DNA of 64,000 bases from Limisphaera sp026417315 (GTDB lineage Bacteria; Verrucomicrobiota; Verrucomicrobiia; Limisphaerales; Limisphaeraceae). This document shows positions 43,250 to 52,700 of the stretch, in pieces (positions within the stretch are counted from its first letter, which is position 1; every line of letters begins with the position of its first letter). Where the stretch lies: positions 62,001-126,000 of the forward strand of contig NZ_JBMVQY010000002.1 in assembly GCF_049537125.1 (NCBI RefSeq), given 5' to 3'. Under the pieces are notes generated by a model, which was not told the DNA's origin, ran no database searches, and worked only from the letters and a program-made list of their open reading frames with translations. The translations under genes were made by a program, and so were the position numbers.

Positions 43250-44572
43250 ATGCCCAAGTACAGCTACGTTGCCATGGACGCCCACGGCAAGGAGGTCAAG
43301 GGCGTCATCGAGGTCGCCTCCCAAAACGAGGCCATCGGCCGCATCCGCGAGATGAACCTGTTCCCCACGAAGATCGTGGAGGTGGACGGCGCGAAGGCGG
43401 CGAAAAAGACGGGCAAGGCCGCTCCGGCACGCCCGGCCGCCAAGGGAAAGAAACGGGGGGCCCTCGATATCCAGATCAAGATTCCGGGCCTGGGCGGTCG
43501 GGTGAAACCCAAGGTTCTCATGACCTTCACCCGACAGTTGGCCACCCTGGTGGATGCCGGTCTGCCCCTGCTGCGCGGCCTGCGCGTTTTGGAGAAACAG
43601 GAGCGAAATCCCACCCTGAAAAACGTCATCGGCGAGCTGGCCCTGGCGGTCGAAGGCGGCAGCACGTTTTCGGAAGCCCTGGCCCAGCACCCCAAGATCT
43701 TCAACCGCCTCTACGTAAACATGGTCAAGGCCGGCGAAATGGGCGGCGTGTTGGAAGTGGTCCTGAACCGTCTGGCCCAGTTCCAAGAAAAAGCCCAAAA
43801 GATCAAGGGCAAGGTGGTGGCCGCCATGTTCTACCCGGTGGCGGTGTTGTTCGTGGCTGCCACCATCATCACGGTGCTGACCGTGTACGTCATTCCGAAG
43901 TTCGAGGAAGTGTTTGCCGGCCTGCTGGAGGGGGAAGCGTTGCCCGCCTTCACGCGCCTCGTACTCAACATCAGCCGGGTGATCCGAGAGAACATCCTGA
44001 TGACGTTCGGAGTCATCGTGGGCTTTTTCGTGCTTCTGAAGCTGGCCACCAAGACCAAGCTGGGCCGGCTGATCTGGGACAAGATCAAGCTCAAACTGCC
44101 GGCCATCGGCCCCTTGATCTCCAAGCTGGCCATTGCCCGCTTCACCCGGACCCTCGGGACCCTGGTCAGCAGCGGCGTGCCCATCTTGCAGGCACTGACC
44201 ATTGTCAAGGAAACCGCCGGCAACGTCGTCATCGCCAACGCCATTGCCGCCGTCCACGACAGTGTGAAGGAGGGAGAGACCATCACCGCTCCGTTGGAAG
44301 CCTCGGGCGTGTTCCCTCCCATGGTCATCAGCATGGTGGACGTGGGCGAACAGACCGGTGCCCTGCCGGAAATGCTGCTGAAAATCGCCGACAACTACGA
44401 TGACGAGGTGGACAACGCCGTGGCTGCGATGACCTCGCTCTTGGAGCCGATCATGATTGTCTGCCTTGCCGTCATCGTGGGCAGCATCGTCATCGCCATG
44501 TTCCTGCCGCTGATCAAGCTGATGGAGGGGGTGGGCGAAGCCGGCGGCGGTCGGCGCGGGGCGGAGGATTGA
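43250..44572 (+). CDS. pilC: Type II secretion / type IV pilus inner-membrane platform protein (GspF/PilC)
   Basis: 440 residues. Two GspF repeats each carry the family helix-turn pattern: FTRQLATLVDAGLPLLRGLRVL with FSEALAQHPKIFNRLYVNMVKAGEMGG, and FTRTLGTLVSSGVPILQALTIV with GVFPPMVISMVDVGEQTGALP. Three membrane helices are visible (about 195-220, 245-265 and 400-425). The N-terminal part has a Lys/Ala-rich linker (KAAKKTGKAAPARPAAKGKK). AGGAG sits 5 bases before the ATG. It closes the PilB-PilT-PilB-PilC block; about 205 bases separate it from the toxin gene. Confidence 0.92.
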   Translation: MPKYSYVAMDAHGKEVKGVIEVASQNEAIGRIREMNLFPTKIVEVDGAKAAKKTGKAAPARPAAKGKKRGALDIQIKIPGLGGRVKPKVLMTFTRQLATLVDAGLPLLRGLRVLEKQERNPTLKNVIGELALAVEGGSTFSEALAQHPKIFNRLYVNMVKAGEMGGVLEVVLNRLAQFQEKAQKIKGKVVAAMFYPVAVLFVAATIITVLTVYVIPKFEEVFAGLLEGEALPAFTRLVLNISRVIRENILMTFGVIVGFFVLLKLATKTKLGRLIWDKIKLKLPAIGPLISKLAIARFTRTLGTLVSSGVPILQALTIVKETAGNVVIANAIAAVHDSVKEGETITAPLEASGVFPPMVISMVDVGEQTGALPEMLLKIADNYDDEVDNAVAAMTSLLEPIMIVCLAVIVGSIVIAMFLPLIKLMEGVGEAGGGRRGAED

Positions 44573-44702
44573 CGCAGGGACGTCCGCCTCATCGGCTTGT
44601 GAGGAACGCCCTGTTCGGGGCCGGCGTGGCGGCGTGGTTGGGATGCCGCCGCAGGACGGTCGATGACATGGAAGGCGGCGCAGCAGGCTTCCATTGCCCT
44701 GG

Positions 44703-44731
44703 TTGACAAAGCGGAGCGGTGCCTGTAAATA
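44703..44731 (+). promoter_or_regulatory. Candidate promoter of the toxin-antitoxin and pseudopilin genes
   Basis: TTGACA (44703-44708) is a perfect -35 and TAAATA (44726-44731) follows after exactly 17 bases. The local sequence is AT-rich against a GC-rich background. Transcription near 44738 gives a 40-base leader before the toxin ATG. Confidence 0.5.
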
Positions 44732-44777
44732 CAAAGTAGTGACAATGCATGGGCGATGGCATGACGATTGAACCGGA

Positions 44778-45065
44778 ATGGAGTTCGATTGGTCCAACCC
44801 GCCCTTCGCTCTGAACAGTTCTTTGACTCAACGGGAGATCGAAGAATCCTTTGAAGATCCGTTTGCCGTCCGCTTGATGCCCGATTCGCCCCGCTTCGCC
44901 AAGCAGGCCCGGTTCTTCAACCTGGGCATGTCCGCCGCGGGGCGGGGCATCTTCAGCGTGTACCGCACCAATGGCAAACTGATCCGCGTGATCTTCGCTC
45001 GCCCGTTCGAGCCGGAGGAGCAGTTTTTTTACCAGCGCAAGATGCAGGAGAGCCTGAACCTGTAG
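44778..45065 (+). CDS. brnT: BrnT-family ribonuclease toxin
   Basis: 95 residues. The BrnT pattern is present in order: MEFDWSNPP, SFEDPFAVRLMPDSP, RFFNLGMSAAGRGIFSVYRTNGKLIRVIFARPF, then EEQFFYQRKM. BrnT toxins are RelE-fold ribonucleases that stall translation. The toxin-first order matches brnTA operons. The gene is 47 bases upstream of its presumed antitoxin and 205 bases after pilC, behind its own promoter-like element. Confidence 0.75.
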   Translation: MEFDWSNPPFALNSSLTQREIEESFEDPFAVRLMPDSPRFAKQARFFNLGMSAAGRGIFSVYRTNGKLIRVIFARPFEPEEQFFYQRKMQESLNL

Positions 45066-45112
45066 AGCCCGCCGCAGCCAGGGAGGCGCGGGCCGAACAA
45101 CTCTAGGTCGCC

Positions 45113-45406
45113 ATGCGCACGTTTACCTCGTGGGAAGAAGTACCCCTCTTCGACAGCGAAGAGGCAGAGGCCGACTTTTGGTCGGAAAACCGACCCGATT
45201 TGCGCCTCATGGAAGGCGCCGTGGCCGGGAGCGGCGATCTCACCGAGTCCGTGACCATCACGCTGCGCATGGACCCGCGCATGCTGGCCCGGATCAAGCG
45301 GCTGGCCCGATCCCGGTACCTCAACTATCAGAGCATGATCAAGCAGTGGCTCAGCGAACGCATGGAGCAGGAACTGCGAGATCGCGGCCCAAACCGGCAT
45401 CCATGA
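45113..45406 (+). CDS. CopG/BrnA-type antitoxin
   Basis: 97 residues. The N-terminal FTSWEEVPLFDSEEAEADFW and the C-terminal ribbon-helix-helix SVTITLRMDPRMLARIKRLA, NYQSMIKQWLSERM match the CopG-type antitoxins paired with BrnT-like toxins (Pfam CopG_antitoxin, BrnA-related). The RHH domain should bind DNA and autorepress the operon. The stop overlaps the next pseudopilin ATG as ATGA, so antitoxin and pseudopilin are translationally coupled. Confidence 0.72.
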   Translation: MRTFTSWEEVPLFDSEEAEADFWSENRPDLRLMEGAVAGSGDLTESVTITLRMDPRMLARIKRLARSRYLNYQSMIKQWLSERMEQELRDRGPNRHP

Positions 45407-46119
45407 AAGCGCATCGCACCATGACGATGGCCCGCAGGGCGGCCTTTACGCTCATTGAATTGCTGGTGGTCATTGCCATCATCGCCGTGGTGGCCGGGCT
45501 CATTCTGCCGTTGAGCGCCGCCATCAAGGCCCGGGCCATCCGATCCAAAGCTCAGGCCGAGCTCGAACAGATCTCCCTGGCCATCGAGGCCTACAAGGAC
45601 CATTACGGCCAGTACCCGCCCGACAACCCGGGCAACCCCGTCATCAACCCGCTCTACTTCGAACTGCTCGGGACGCGATATCTCCCGGACACACGCGTGT
45701 ATGAGACGCTCGATGGCACCGTGCGAATCCGGGACACCGACGCCGCGTTCAGCGCGGTGTTCGGGACCGTGGACGGCCGGCCCGCCCTGCGCGGCTTCCT
45801 GAATACCACGAGGGCTACGGATCCCGATGACGCTGCCCGGGCGCGGTCGTTCCTTACCCAGGTGAGGCCCGGCCACTACCGGGAGGTGACGCTTGGAGGG
45901 CAAACCGTGCGCCTTCTGACCTGCTCCGTGAACTGGCCGGATACCCACCCTTACCAGCCCATCCCAACCGCGCCCGGGGTCAACCCGTGGCGATACGTCT
46001 CCCAAAACCCAACCAACAATCCCGGCGGGTTCGATCTCTGGGTGGATGTGCTCATCGGGGGCAAGACGAACCGCATTTCCAACTGGAGCCAAAAAGTGCA
46101 AATCGTGAGCCAACCCTAA
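45403..46119 (+). CDS. Pseudopilin with prepilin-type N-terminus
   Basis: 238 residues. A short basic leader ends in RRAA, followed by FTLIELLVVIAIIAVVAGLI with the conserved Glu+5. The residue before the cleavage site is Ala rather than the usual Gly. The mature part (AYKDHYGQYPPDNPGN and onward) resembles GspG-type major pseudopilins, but the C-terminal calcium-binding loop is not evident. It is an assembled, membrane-then-pseudopilus subunit. The ATG overlaps the antitoxin stop. Confidence 0.8.
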   Translation: MKAHRTMTMARRAAFTLIELLVVIAIIAVVAGLILPLSAAIKARAIRSKAQAELEQISLAIEAYKDHYGQYPPDNPGNPVINPLYFELLGTRYLPDTRVYETLDGTVRIRDTDAAFSAVFGTVDGRPALRGFLNTTRATDPDDAARARSFLTQVRPGHYREVTLGGQTVRLLTCSVNWPDTHPYQPIPTAPGVNPWRYVSQNPTNNPGGFDLWVDVLIGGKTNRISNWSQKVQIVSQP

Positions 46120-46139
46120 CCGTCAACCGCTTTTGCGTC

Positions 46140-47135
46140 ATGTGTTTCGCCCTTTTCCAACGTATGCGGCAGGCCTCCAGACGGTCCGTCCCGGTGGCCT
46201 GGTACCAGACGAGGTGGGAACCTCCGGTTTGCGGGTTTCGTTCGGCCGGATCCCATTCGCGGCGGCCCGTGCCCGAGCCGGGTGCTTGCCCCGGGACCCT
46301 TCCCGACCACGGCGCGTCGTTCCGACGGTGTGCGCCGCGGCGAAGGTCCTACGAGGTCCGAGCACGGGGCTTCACGCTGGTCGAGTTACTGGTGGTCATT
46401 TCCATCATCGCCATTTTGGCGGGCCTCTTACTTCCCACGCTCGGACGCGCCAAACGCCAGGCCCTGGTGAAACGCGCCCAGATGGAAATCGCGGATTTGG
46501 TCCAGGCCATCCGACAATACGAAACCATGTACAGCCGCTTTCCCACGTCCACCGAAGCCCAACAAGCCGCCGCGAAACTCAACCCGCCTGACGACTTCAC
46601 TTACGGCGGCCAGTTCCGGACGCCCGTGGGGGTCATGAACATTGGCACGCCCGGTTACACGGCGGGTGGCCCGGGCGTGGCCAACAACGCCGAGGTCATG
46701 GCCATCCTCATGGATGTGGAGTCGTTCCCGTCGGCGACCCCCCAGGTCAACCAGGTCAATGCCGGGCATCGGCGGAACCCTCAGCGACAAAAGCTGATCA
46801 ACCCCAAGATGGTCAGTACGACCACCGACCCCGGCGTGGGCCTGGATGGTGTGTACCGGGATCCGTGGGGGAACCCGTACATCATCACGATGGACCTGAA
46901 TTACGACGAAACCGCCCGGGACGCCTTCTATCGCACTGCCCAGGTTTCCGCCGACCCTGCCAATCCGGCCCGTGGCCTGAATGGACTGCTCCGCAAGACC
47001 GTCGCAAACCAAACCTTTTATGAATACAATGGCCCCATCATGGTCTGGTCGGCCGGGCCGGACGGCATGGTGGATCCGAATCAGAAAGCCGACCGGGGCG
47101 CCAACCGGGACAACATTCTGAGCTGGAAGGAATGA
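46140..47135 (+). CDS. GspG-like pseudopilin with unusually long leader (start uncertain)
   Basis: The mature part begins RGFTLVELLVVISIIAILAGLLLP with Glu+5. It ends in the GspG signature YRDPWGNPYI and VWSAGPDGMVD followed by NILSWKE, the calcium-site loop. From the ATG at 46140 the leader would be 77 residues; other in-frame starts are ATG 46164, GTG 46194 and GTG 46269 (leader 34 residues). None has a clear ribosome site. It lies 20 bases after the previous gene; its stop overlaps the next ATG as ATGA. Confidence 0.75.
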   Translation: MCFALFQRMRQASRRSVPVAWYQTRWEPPVCGFRSAGSHSRRPVPEPGACPGTLPDHGASFRRCAPRRRSYEVRARGFTLVELLVVISIIAILAGLLLPTLGRAKRQALVKRAQMEIADLVQAIRQYETMYSRFPTSTEAQQAAAKLNPPDDFTYGGQFRTPVGVMNIGTPGYTAGGPGVANNAEVMAILMDVESFPSATPQVNQVNAGHRRNPQRQKLINPKMVSTTTDPGVGLDGVYRDPWGNPYIITMDLNYDETARDAFYRTAQVSADPANPARGLNGLLRKTVANQTFYEYNGPIMVWSAGPDGMVDPNQKADRGANRDNILSWKE

Positions 47136-48022
47136 TGAGGCCGGCCGAACGACAGTCGTCGAGTCACAGCAGCCTTGTTCGGCATGACTGGAGCCGCCAT
47201 GGCCCGAACGGGTTTACCCTGATCGAGCTGCTGGTGGTGCTCAGCATCATGGCCGTACTGGCTGCCCTAACCGTCCCGGCCCTGAAGAACTTCGCTCAGG
47301 CAGAGGCCCAGGTCTCCGGCACACGCCATCTCATGGACGAGCTCGGCCGCGCCCGCCAACTGGCCATCAGCCAGCGCACGACCGTGTACATGGTCTTTGT
47401 CCCGCCCGAATTCTGGAGCGATGCGAGCGCCCCCGGCAACGCGGCTGCCTGGCAAAGCCTGCCCTCTGAAGAAAAGGCCAGGGCCGAAAAACTCTATGAC
47501 AAGCAACTCATCGGGTACAATTTCATCACCGTCCGGAGCGTGGGTGACCAACCCGGGGCACGGAATCCTCGTTACTTGACCGCGTGGCGGACCCTGCCCG
47601 AGGGTGTTTTCATTCCTCCTTGGAAGTTCCAGTACAACGGGCCCCGGGTGCGGATCTACGATCCGGCGCCTCCGCTGCCACCCCGGCGCGTGTACGAAGT
47701 GGCGCCCTTCCGATGGACCACCCCCGACATGGGAATCCCGTTCCCTTCCGCCACGGGTTCGACCAACTTTCGGCTTCCTTACCTGGCCTTCAATCACCTG
47801 GGCCAGTTGGTATCCGAAGTCGAGCCGGGCGGACTGCGGGACGCTTACATCCCACTGGCCCGCGGGCGAGTATCGGCAGCTTACACCCGTGAGGGCGCGC
47901 CCTTGCAACAACCGCCCTCGGTGACCGAGCGTCCTCCGGGCAACAGCACCAACGCGTTCAATTTGGTTTGTATCGAATGGTTGACCGGTCGCGCGCGTGT
48001 CATTCGGCAGGAGGTGCAATGA
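47132..48022 (+). CDS. Pseudopilin, candidate Verru_Chthon cassette protein D
   Basis: 296 residues. The leader of about 27 residues ends HGPNG, then FTLIELLVVLSIMAVLAALTVPAL with Glu+5. The mature part has LMDELGRARQLAISQRTTVYMVF, as in GspH-like minor pseudopilins, and a long Pro-rich C-terminus (PPWKFQYNGP, PPLPPRRVYEV). It is the first of four genes chained by ATGA overlaps. The chain looks like the Verru_Chthon cassette described from Verrucomicrobium and Chthoniobacter genomes; the letter D rests on order and prepilin type only. Confidence 0.75.
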   Translation: MMRPAERQSSSHSSLVRHDWSRHGPNGFTLIELLVVLSIMAVLAALTVPALKNFAQAEAQVSGTRHLMDELGRARQLAISQRTTVYMVFVPPEFWSDASAPGNAAAWQSLPSEEKARAEKLYDKQLIGYNFITVRSVGDQPGARNPRYLTAWRTLPEGVFIPPWKFQYNGPRVRIYDPAPPLPPRRVYEVAPFRWTTPDMGIPFPSATGSTNFRLPYLAFNHLGQLVSEVEPGGLRDAYIPLARGRVSAAYTREGAPLQQPPSVTERPPGNSTNAFNLVCIEWLTGRARVIRQEVQ

Positions 48023-48894
48023 GAATCGGTCGGCCAAGCATGAACCCGTTGGGGCGGAGCCCCACCGCGAAAAACGTCCGCGGCCGGAGGCAGGCGGCGT
48101 TTACCATGGTGGAAATCGCCCTGAGTCTGGCGATCATTGGGTTCGCCCTCGTGGCCATCGTTGGGGTGCTCCCTCTGGGTTTGCAGGTCCAGCGCGAAAA
48201 CCGGGAGGAAACGGTGATTCTGCAGGACGCCCAGGTCTGGCTCAGTGCGATTCGTGCGGGGGCCCGCGGGTATGATGATCTGACCAATGCGGTTGAAACC
48301 ATCACGGTCCACTGGGCCGACTGGAGCATGAACGGCACCCTGCTCGGGCAGGGACGCGACCTCTACACCCGCACCAATTCCGACATTACCAGCATTTCTC
48401 CCCCTCCGTTTCTTCCCCTGACCAACGGGTATACGATTGTAGGTGTTCTGAGCACGCCACGGTATGTTTATCTGCCCAACGTTTTCCAACCCGTGGCCTT
48501 CCGCAGCAACTACGTGGTGGCTCATGTGCGCGCCTTCAGCGGGTCGGCGGTGGAAAAGTTCCCGCAGCGGGATCCGGCGGTGGAGGAACTGGCCTTTCGG
48601 TATCGCATGGTTTCGGAAGTCATGCCCTACACGCATTGGGACACCAACTGGATTGCCTTCGATGCGACCGGCTTGTCCCCTGCGGAGATGGTCCAGCGCT
48701 CCAATTACTGGTGGGTAACCCGGAACCTGCACGTCAACCTGCACGAGGTGCGGCTGCTTTTCACCTGGCCCCTGCGACCCAACGGCCAGACGGGCAACGG
48801 TCGCATGGTGTTCCGCGGGGCCGTCAGCGGCGTGCGCAGCAATGCAGGCCCGCTGAACTTTTTCCACCCGGGCACCTTTGCGAGGTACCCATGA
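48019..48894 (+). CDS. Pseudopilin-like protein, candidate Verru_Chthon cassette protein B
   Basis: 291 residues. The leader ends RRQAA, then FTMVEIALSLAIIGFALVAIVGVLPLGL. The Glu is kept but Ala replaces Gly at -1. The mature part is beta-rich with VVAHVRAFSGSAVEKF and VRLLFTWPLRPNGQ. The ATG overlaps the upstream stop and the end overlaps the next start, both as ATGA. Like GspI/PilV it should be a minor tip subunit; assignment to B is by position. Confidence 0.7.
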   Translation: MRIGRPSMNPLGRSPTAKNVRGRRQAAFTMVEIALSLAIIGFALVAIVGVLPLGLQVQRENREETVILQDAQVWLSAIRAGARGYDDLTNAVETITVHWADWSMNGTLLGQGRDLYTRTNSDITSISPPPFLPLTNGYTIVGVLSTPRYVYLPNVFQPVAFRSNYVVAHVRAFSGSAVEKFPQRDPAVEELAFRYRMVSEVMPYTHWDTNWIAFDATGLSPAEMVQRSNYWWVTRNLHVNLHEVRLLFTWPLRPNGQTGNGRMVFRGAVSGVRSNAGPLNFFHPGTFARYP

Positions 48895-49769
48895 AGGTCA
48901 CGACGCACCAGCCTCGCCCACGGCGATCAGCCACCGCCTTGCCGAGAGCGGCTCGCAGGGGGTTTTCGCTGATCGAAATCCTGCTGGTCACGGCCCTCCT
49001 GGCGGTGATCGTCCTCGGTCTGGTCGCGATGTTCGGGCAGACGCAACGGGCGTTCCGGGCCGGACTGACCCAGACGGACTATCTCGAGTCCGGCCGGCTG
49101 GTCACCGAGATGCTCGGTCAGGAGTTGGTCCAACTGGCCCCTTCCCGCCTCTCGGGAGTGCCCAACTTTTATGCCGAGATTCCGCCGCCGTTTGTGTATC
49201 AACCGCTTTACCAATCCCTTCCGGGCGACCAACGGCGAACCAATGTTTTGATGGACCTGTTTTTCCTGATCCAGGAAAACCGCCGCTGGCATGCCATCGG
49301 CTACCGGGTGGGCACGCCGGACGCGGGCGGCGGCACCCTGTTTCGGTACGCGGCCACGAATCTGGGTCCCGAGTCCTTGCGCGCGCAGTTGCTTCAGTTC
49401 ATGAAGACACCCCTGACCAATTTCAACCGCGTGGCGGATGGGGTCGTCCATTTCCGCGTCCGCGCCTTTGACACCAATGGGGTCTGGATCACTCAGGACC
49501 TGCCCAACAATTTCAACCGGCACAAGACCGACATTCGCGCCTCGGGCGTGGTCCCGGGTGAAGTGGGCCTTTACGTGTTCAAGAGCAACGCCGTGCCGGC
49601 GGCCGTGGAAATCGAATTGGGCGTGGTGGAACGTCGCACCTGGGAACGGGCCGCGTCCATTCCCGACGCCACCGCGCGTCGCCAGTTTCTGGAACAACAA
49701 GCAGGCCGTACGCACCTGTTCCGTCAGAGGGTGAACATCCCCTCGGTGGATCCTTCGGCTTACCAATGA
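48891..49769 (+). CDS. Pseudopilin-like protein, candidate Verru_Chthon cassette protein C (GspJ/PilW-like)
   Basis: 292 residues. The leader ends RAARRG, then FSLIEILLVTALLAVIVLGLVAMFG with Glu+5. The mature part opens with an amphipathic helix (TQRAFRAGLTQTDYLESGRLVTEMLGQEL) as in GspJ/PilW. Many short loops follow (PPPFVYQPLYQSLP, VRAFDTNGVW). Coupled at both ends by ATGA overlaps. C is by position and family. Confidence 0.72.
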   Translation: MKVTTHQPRPRRSATALPRAARRGFSLIEILLVTALLAVIVLGLVAMFGQTQRAFRAGLTQTDYLESGRLVTEMLGQELVQLAPSRLSGVPNFYAEIPPPFVYQPLYQSLPGDQRRTNVLMDLFFLIQENRRWHAIGYRVGTPDAGGGTLFRYAATNLGPESLRAQLLQFMKTPLTNFNRVADGVVHFRVRAFDTNGVWITQDLPNNFNRHKTDIRASGVVPGEVGLYVFKSNAVPAAVEIELGVVERRTWERAASIPDATARRQFLEQQAGRTHLFRQRVNIPSVDPSAYQ

Positions 49770-52700
49770 ACCTGTCAGCAGCCAGACTCTCCCCTGTGCG
49801 AGAACTGCCCGCCTTGACCGCCGACGGGTCACCCCGACCGGCCGGCCTTGTTTGCCAACGGACCTCGCCCCGGGAGGCCTCGCGCCGGGGTGTGGCCCTG
49901 GTCGTGACGGTCATCATGTTGTCGGTCATTACGTTCCTGGCGGTGGCATTCCTGGTGCTGACCCGCCGGGAGAAAGGGGCCGTGACGACCAGCTCGGACC
50001 AGGCGCGGGCCCGATTGGCGGCAGAACAGGCCCTGGAGCGGGCGCAGGCACAGTTGCTGGCTCCCATCTTGGCGTTCACGAACCCGGCGCTCTACGACCT
50101 CCGTGTGTCCACCAATTACATCAATCCTTTGGGCTTCGATCCCCGGCAGAGCCCGCGCGGACAGATCCTGCCCCCGGCCCGGCACTGGCTGACCAACGTC
50201 AGTTACACCTACGCCAACGGCGCGCCACTGAACGTGGACGATTACCGTCAAAACCTGGCCAACCTTTATTACGACCCGCGCCCTCCGGTCTTCGTCACCA
50301 ATGCCAATGGGACCGTGGAGTTTCGCTACTACCTGGACCTCAATCGCAATGGCAGATTCGACACGAATGGATGGCAACCCGTCATCACACCTTCTGGCGG
50401 GTATCTGGCGTGGGACGGAACGGAAACCACCAGCCTCAGCAACGCCGTGTTTCAATTCATGGTGGGAGATCCCGAGTGGATCGGGGTGCTCGAACGGCCC
50501 GACCGACCGCATTCTTCGACGAACCTGTTTGTGGCCCGCTATGCCTGGCTGGCCCTGCCCGCGGGCAAGACGCTCGACCTCAACGCGATCCACAACCAGG
50601 CCAAGATGTTGAATCCGCGCTGGGATGGCTTCGTCCGCAACATGGGCGTGGCCCCCTTCGAAATCAACCTCGCGGCGTTCCTGGCGGACCTGAACACCAA
50701 CCTGTGGAACTTGGGAAACTTGCCCGGATTGGAAGAGTCGTATCCGGCGTCGGTTCCGTATTTGTACATCACCAACCTCGCGCAGCCGAGCCGTGGGACC
50801 GCCTTTGAGGATGCGGTCGCCCTGCTGAGTTACCGATACAACCTGAGCTACAACAACCTGCCCTCGGTCAGCCAGTGGTTCGGCCCCGCAGGGACCCTGT
50901 TCTTCAGCACGAACCGGATCGACGACCTGTTAAACGGTCCGTTGCTGACCGGGGTGCATTTGCCGCCGATCGACAATGACGGATTGCGGGTCAACTTCGC
51001 CTGGCCCGGCGCGGAGAATCCCCGGGCGTTTTTCAGCATGCAGGATCTCTTCGATAAAACCAAAACCTCGCCGGCTCAGCCCGATTTGTTCAGCTTTACC
51101 GACCGTCTCCTGGCGGTCTCGGCGAAAACCAACACCTATGACCGCTACACCTTTTACCGGTTGTTGCAGCAGTTGGGGACCGACTCGGAACCCGTGCCGC
51201 CGGAGCGCATGCATTTGACCTTCGACAACTTGACCACGGCCAACCCGGTTTCCGGGGTCTTCAGTCCGACCAACTATTATCCGTGGCGTCCCCTGGCGTT
51301 CTTTACCAACGCCGCCGATCGCATGTTGCGCGCGTACACGGCGGAATGGCTGCGCAGCAGCCCCGCCGACTACCTGTTGACCTATGGCACCAACCAGCCG
51401 TTCGGCATCACCAACATCCCGGTATGGATCAGCAACCGCTTCGTGTACACCCCGGCGGTGAACCGGCTGCTGCAGTTGGCCGCCAACATGTACGATGCCC
51501 AGAACACCAACCGATTGCCGTCCGTGTTCCGACCCCTCTTCAGCCGGCAGGGGCCCGATGTGTTCATCACGGGCTACGAGCAGGTCGTGGGCGATCCCAC
51601 GCCGTACCTCCTGCCGCCCGTGGAGCCCTCGGAGGTGGGCCAGGGCTCCAACCTGCGCGTCAACGTGTACGGGGTGCCCTGGATCCTCGGGGCCAAGTCG
51701 GGCCTGCCCAATTTCAATGAATTCGCCATGCAAACCGTGTTCGAGGTGACGCGGAAAGTGAAGATTCGAAAGCCTTCGGTCAATGCCCATCACAGTCAGT
51801 TCCAGACCAACCAGCTTTACATCGTCAGCCTGACCAACGCGCTCGCGGTGGAGTTGTGGAATTCGTATCGGGTGGACTTTACCAATCCCGTGCACATTCG
51901 GGTCGTTGGGGACGTGACGATGGTCCTGACCAACGAGTACGGACTGATGCGGCTCAACTCGGGTGCCGTGCTGAGCAACCGTATTCCGTTTGTTGCGGTT
52001 ACGAACCTGGTCCGGTGGCCCGGATACCGGGCGTTGCAAAGCCCCGAGCCGGCGTCGTTCGTCATCCCGGTTCGAACCAATATCACCTTCGTGCCGCCGG
52101 CCTTTTGGGAGAACAACTCCCCGAACCTGAACACCAACTTGCTGGGATTCCCCAACATCCCCGGCTTCCCGCTGCCCCGTTTTGGATTGCTCGTGCAGGC
52201 ACGCTTGCGGGCGATCATCCAGTTGGATGGGCCCAGTGGACCGATCCTCGACTATGTGCAGTTGAACGGACTCGACGAACTTCGGGATCTTGCAGAGGAA
52301 TTCAGCCGCACCCGCACGGATGATCCCAACGGCCTGGCATGGGGTTTGTTGTGGGACACCAATCGCATCGGTGGGAATACCGTCAACCATGTCACCCGCG
52401 GCATCAATTATCAGATCCGAATCTCTCTGGGTGACTATGGTGGCAATACGGTGGACTGGTTGAACTACGGGCTCCCGCCGCGGATGAGCCGCGAGTGGGA
52501 AATCGACTCTTTCCGGGCCTTTCTGGGACTGGCTCCGCTGCGGTACGGAGGCCTGGTGAATACCAACCTCGAACAACAGGTGCCCTTTACCCCGTCGCGT
52601 CGGATCTCTCGCCACCATACCTGGCAGGCGAACGATCCCCTGGTCCACGCCATGGCCTCGGACTTGCGTTACTGGCCGGCGGAGGAGGAGCTTCGCGATG

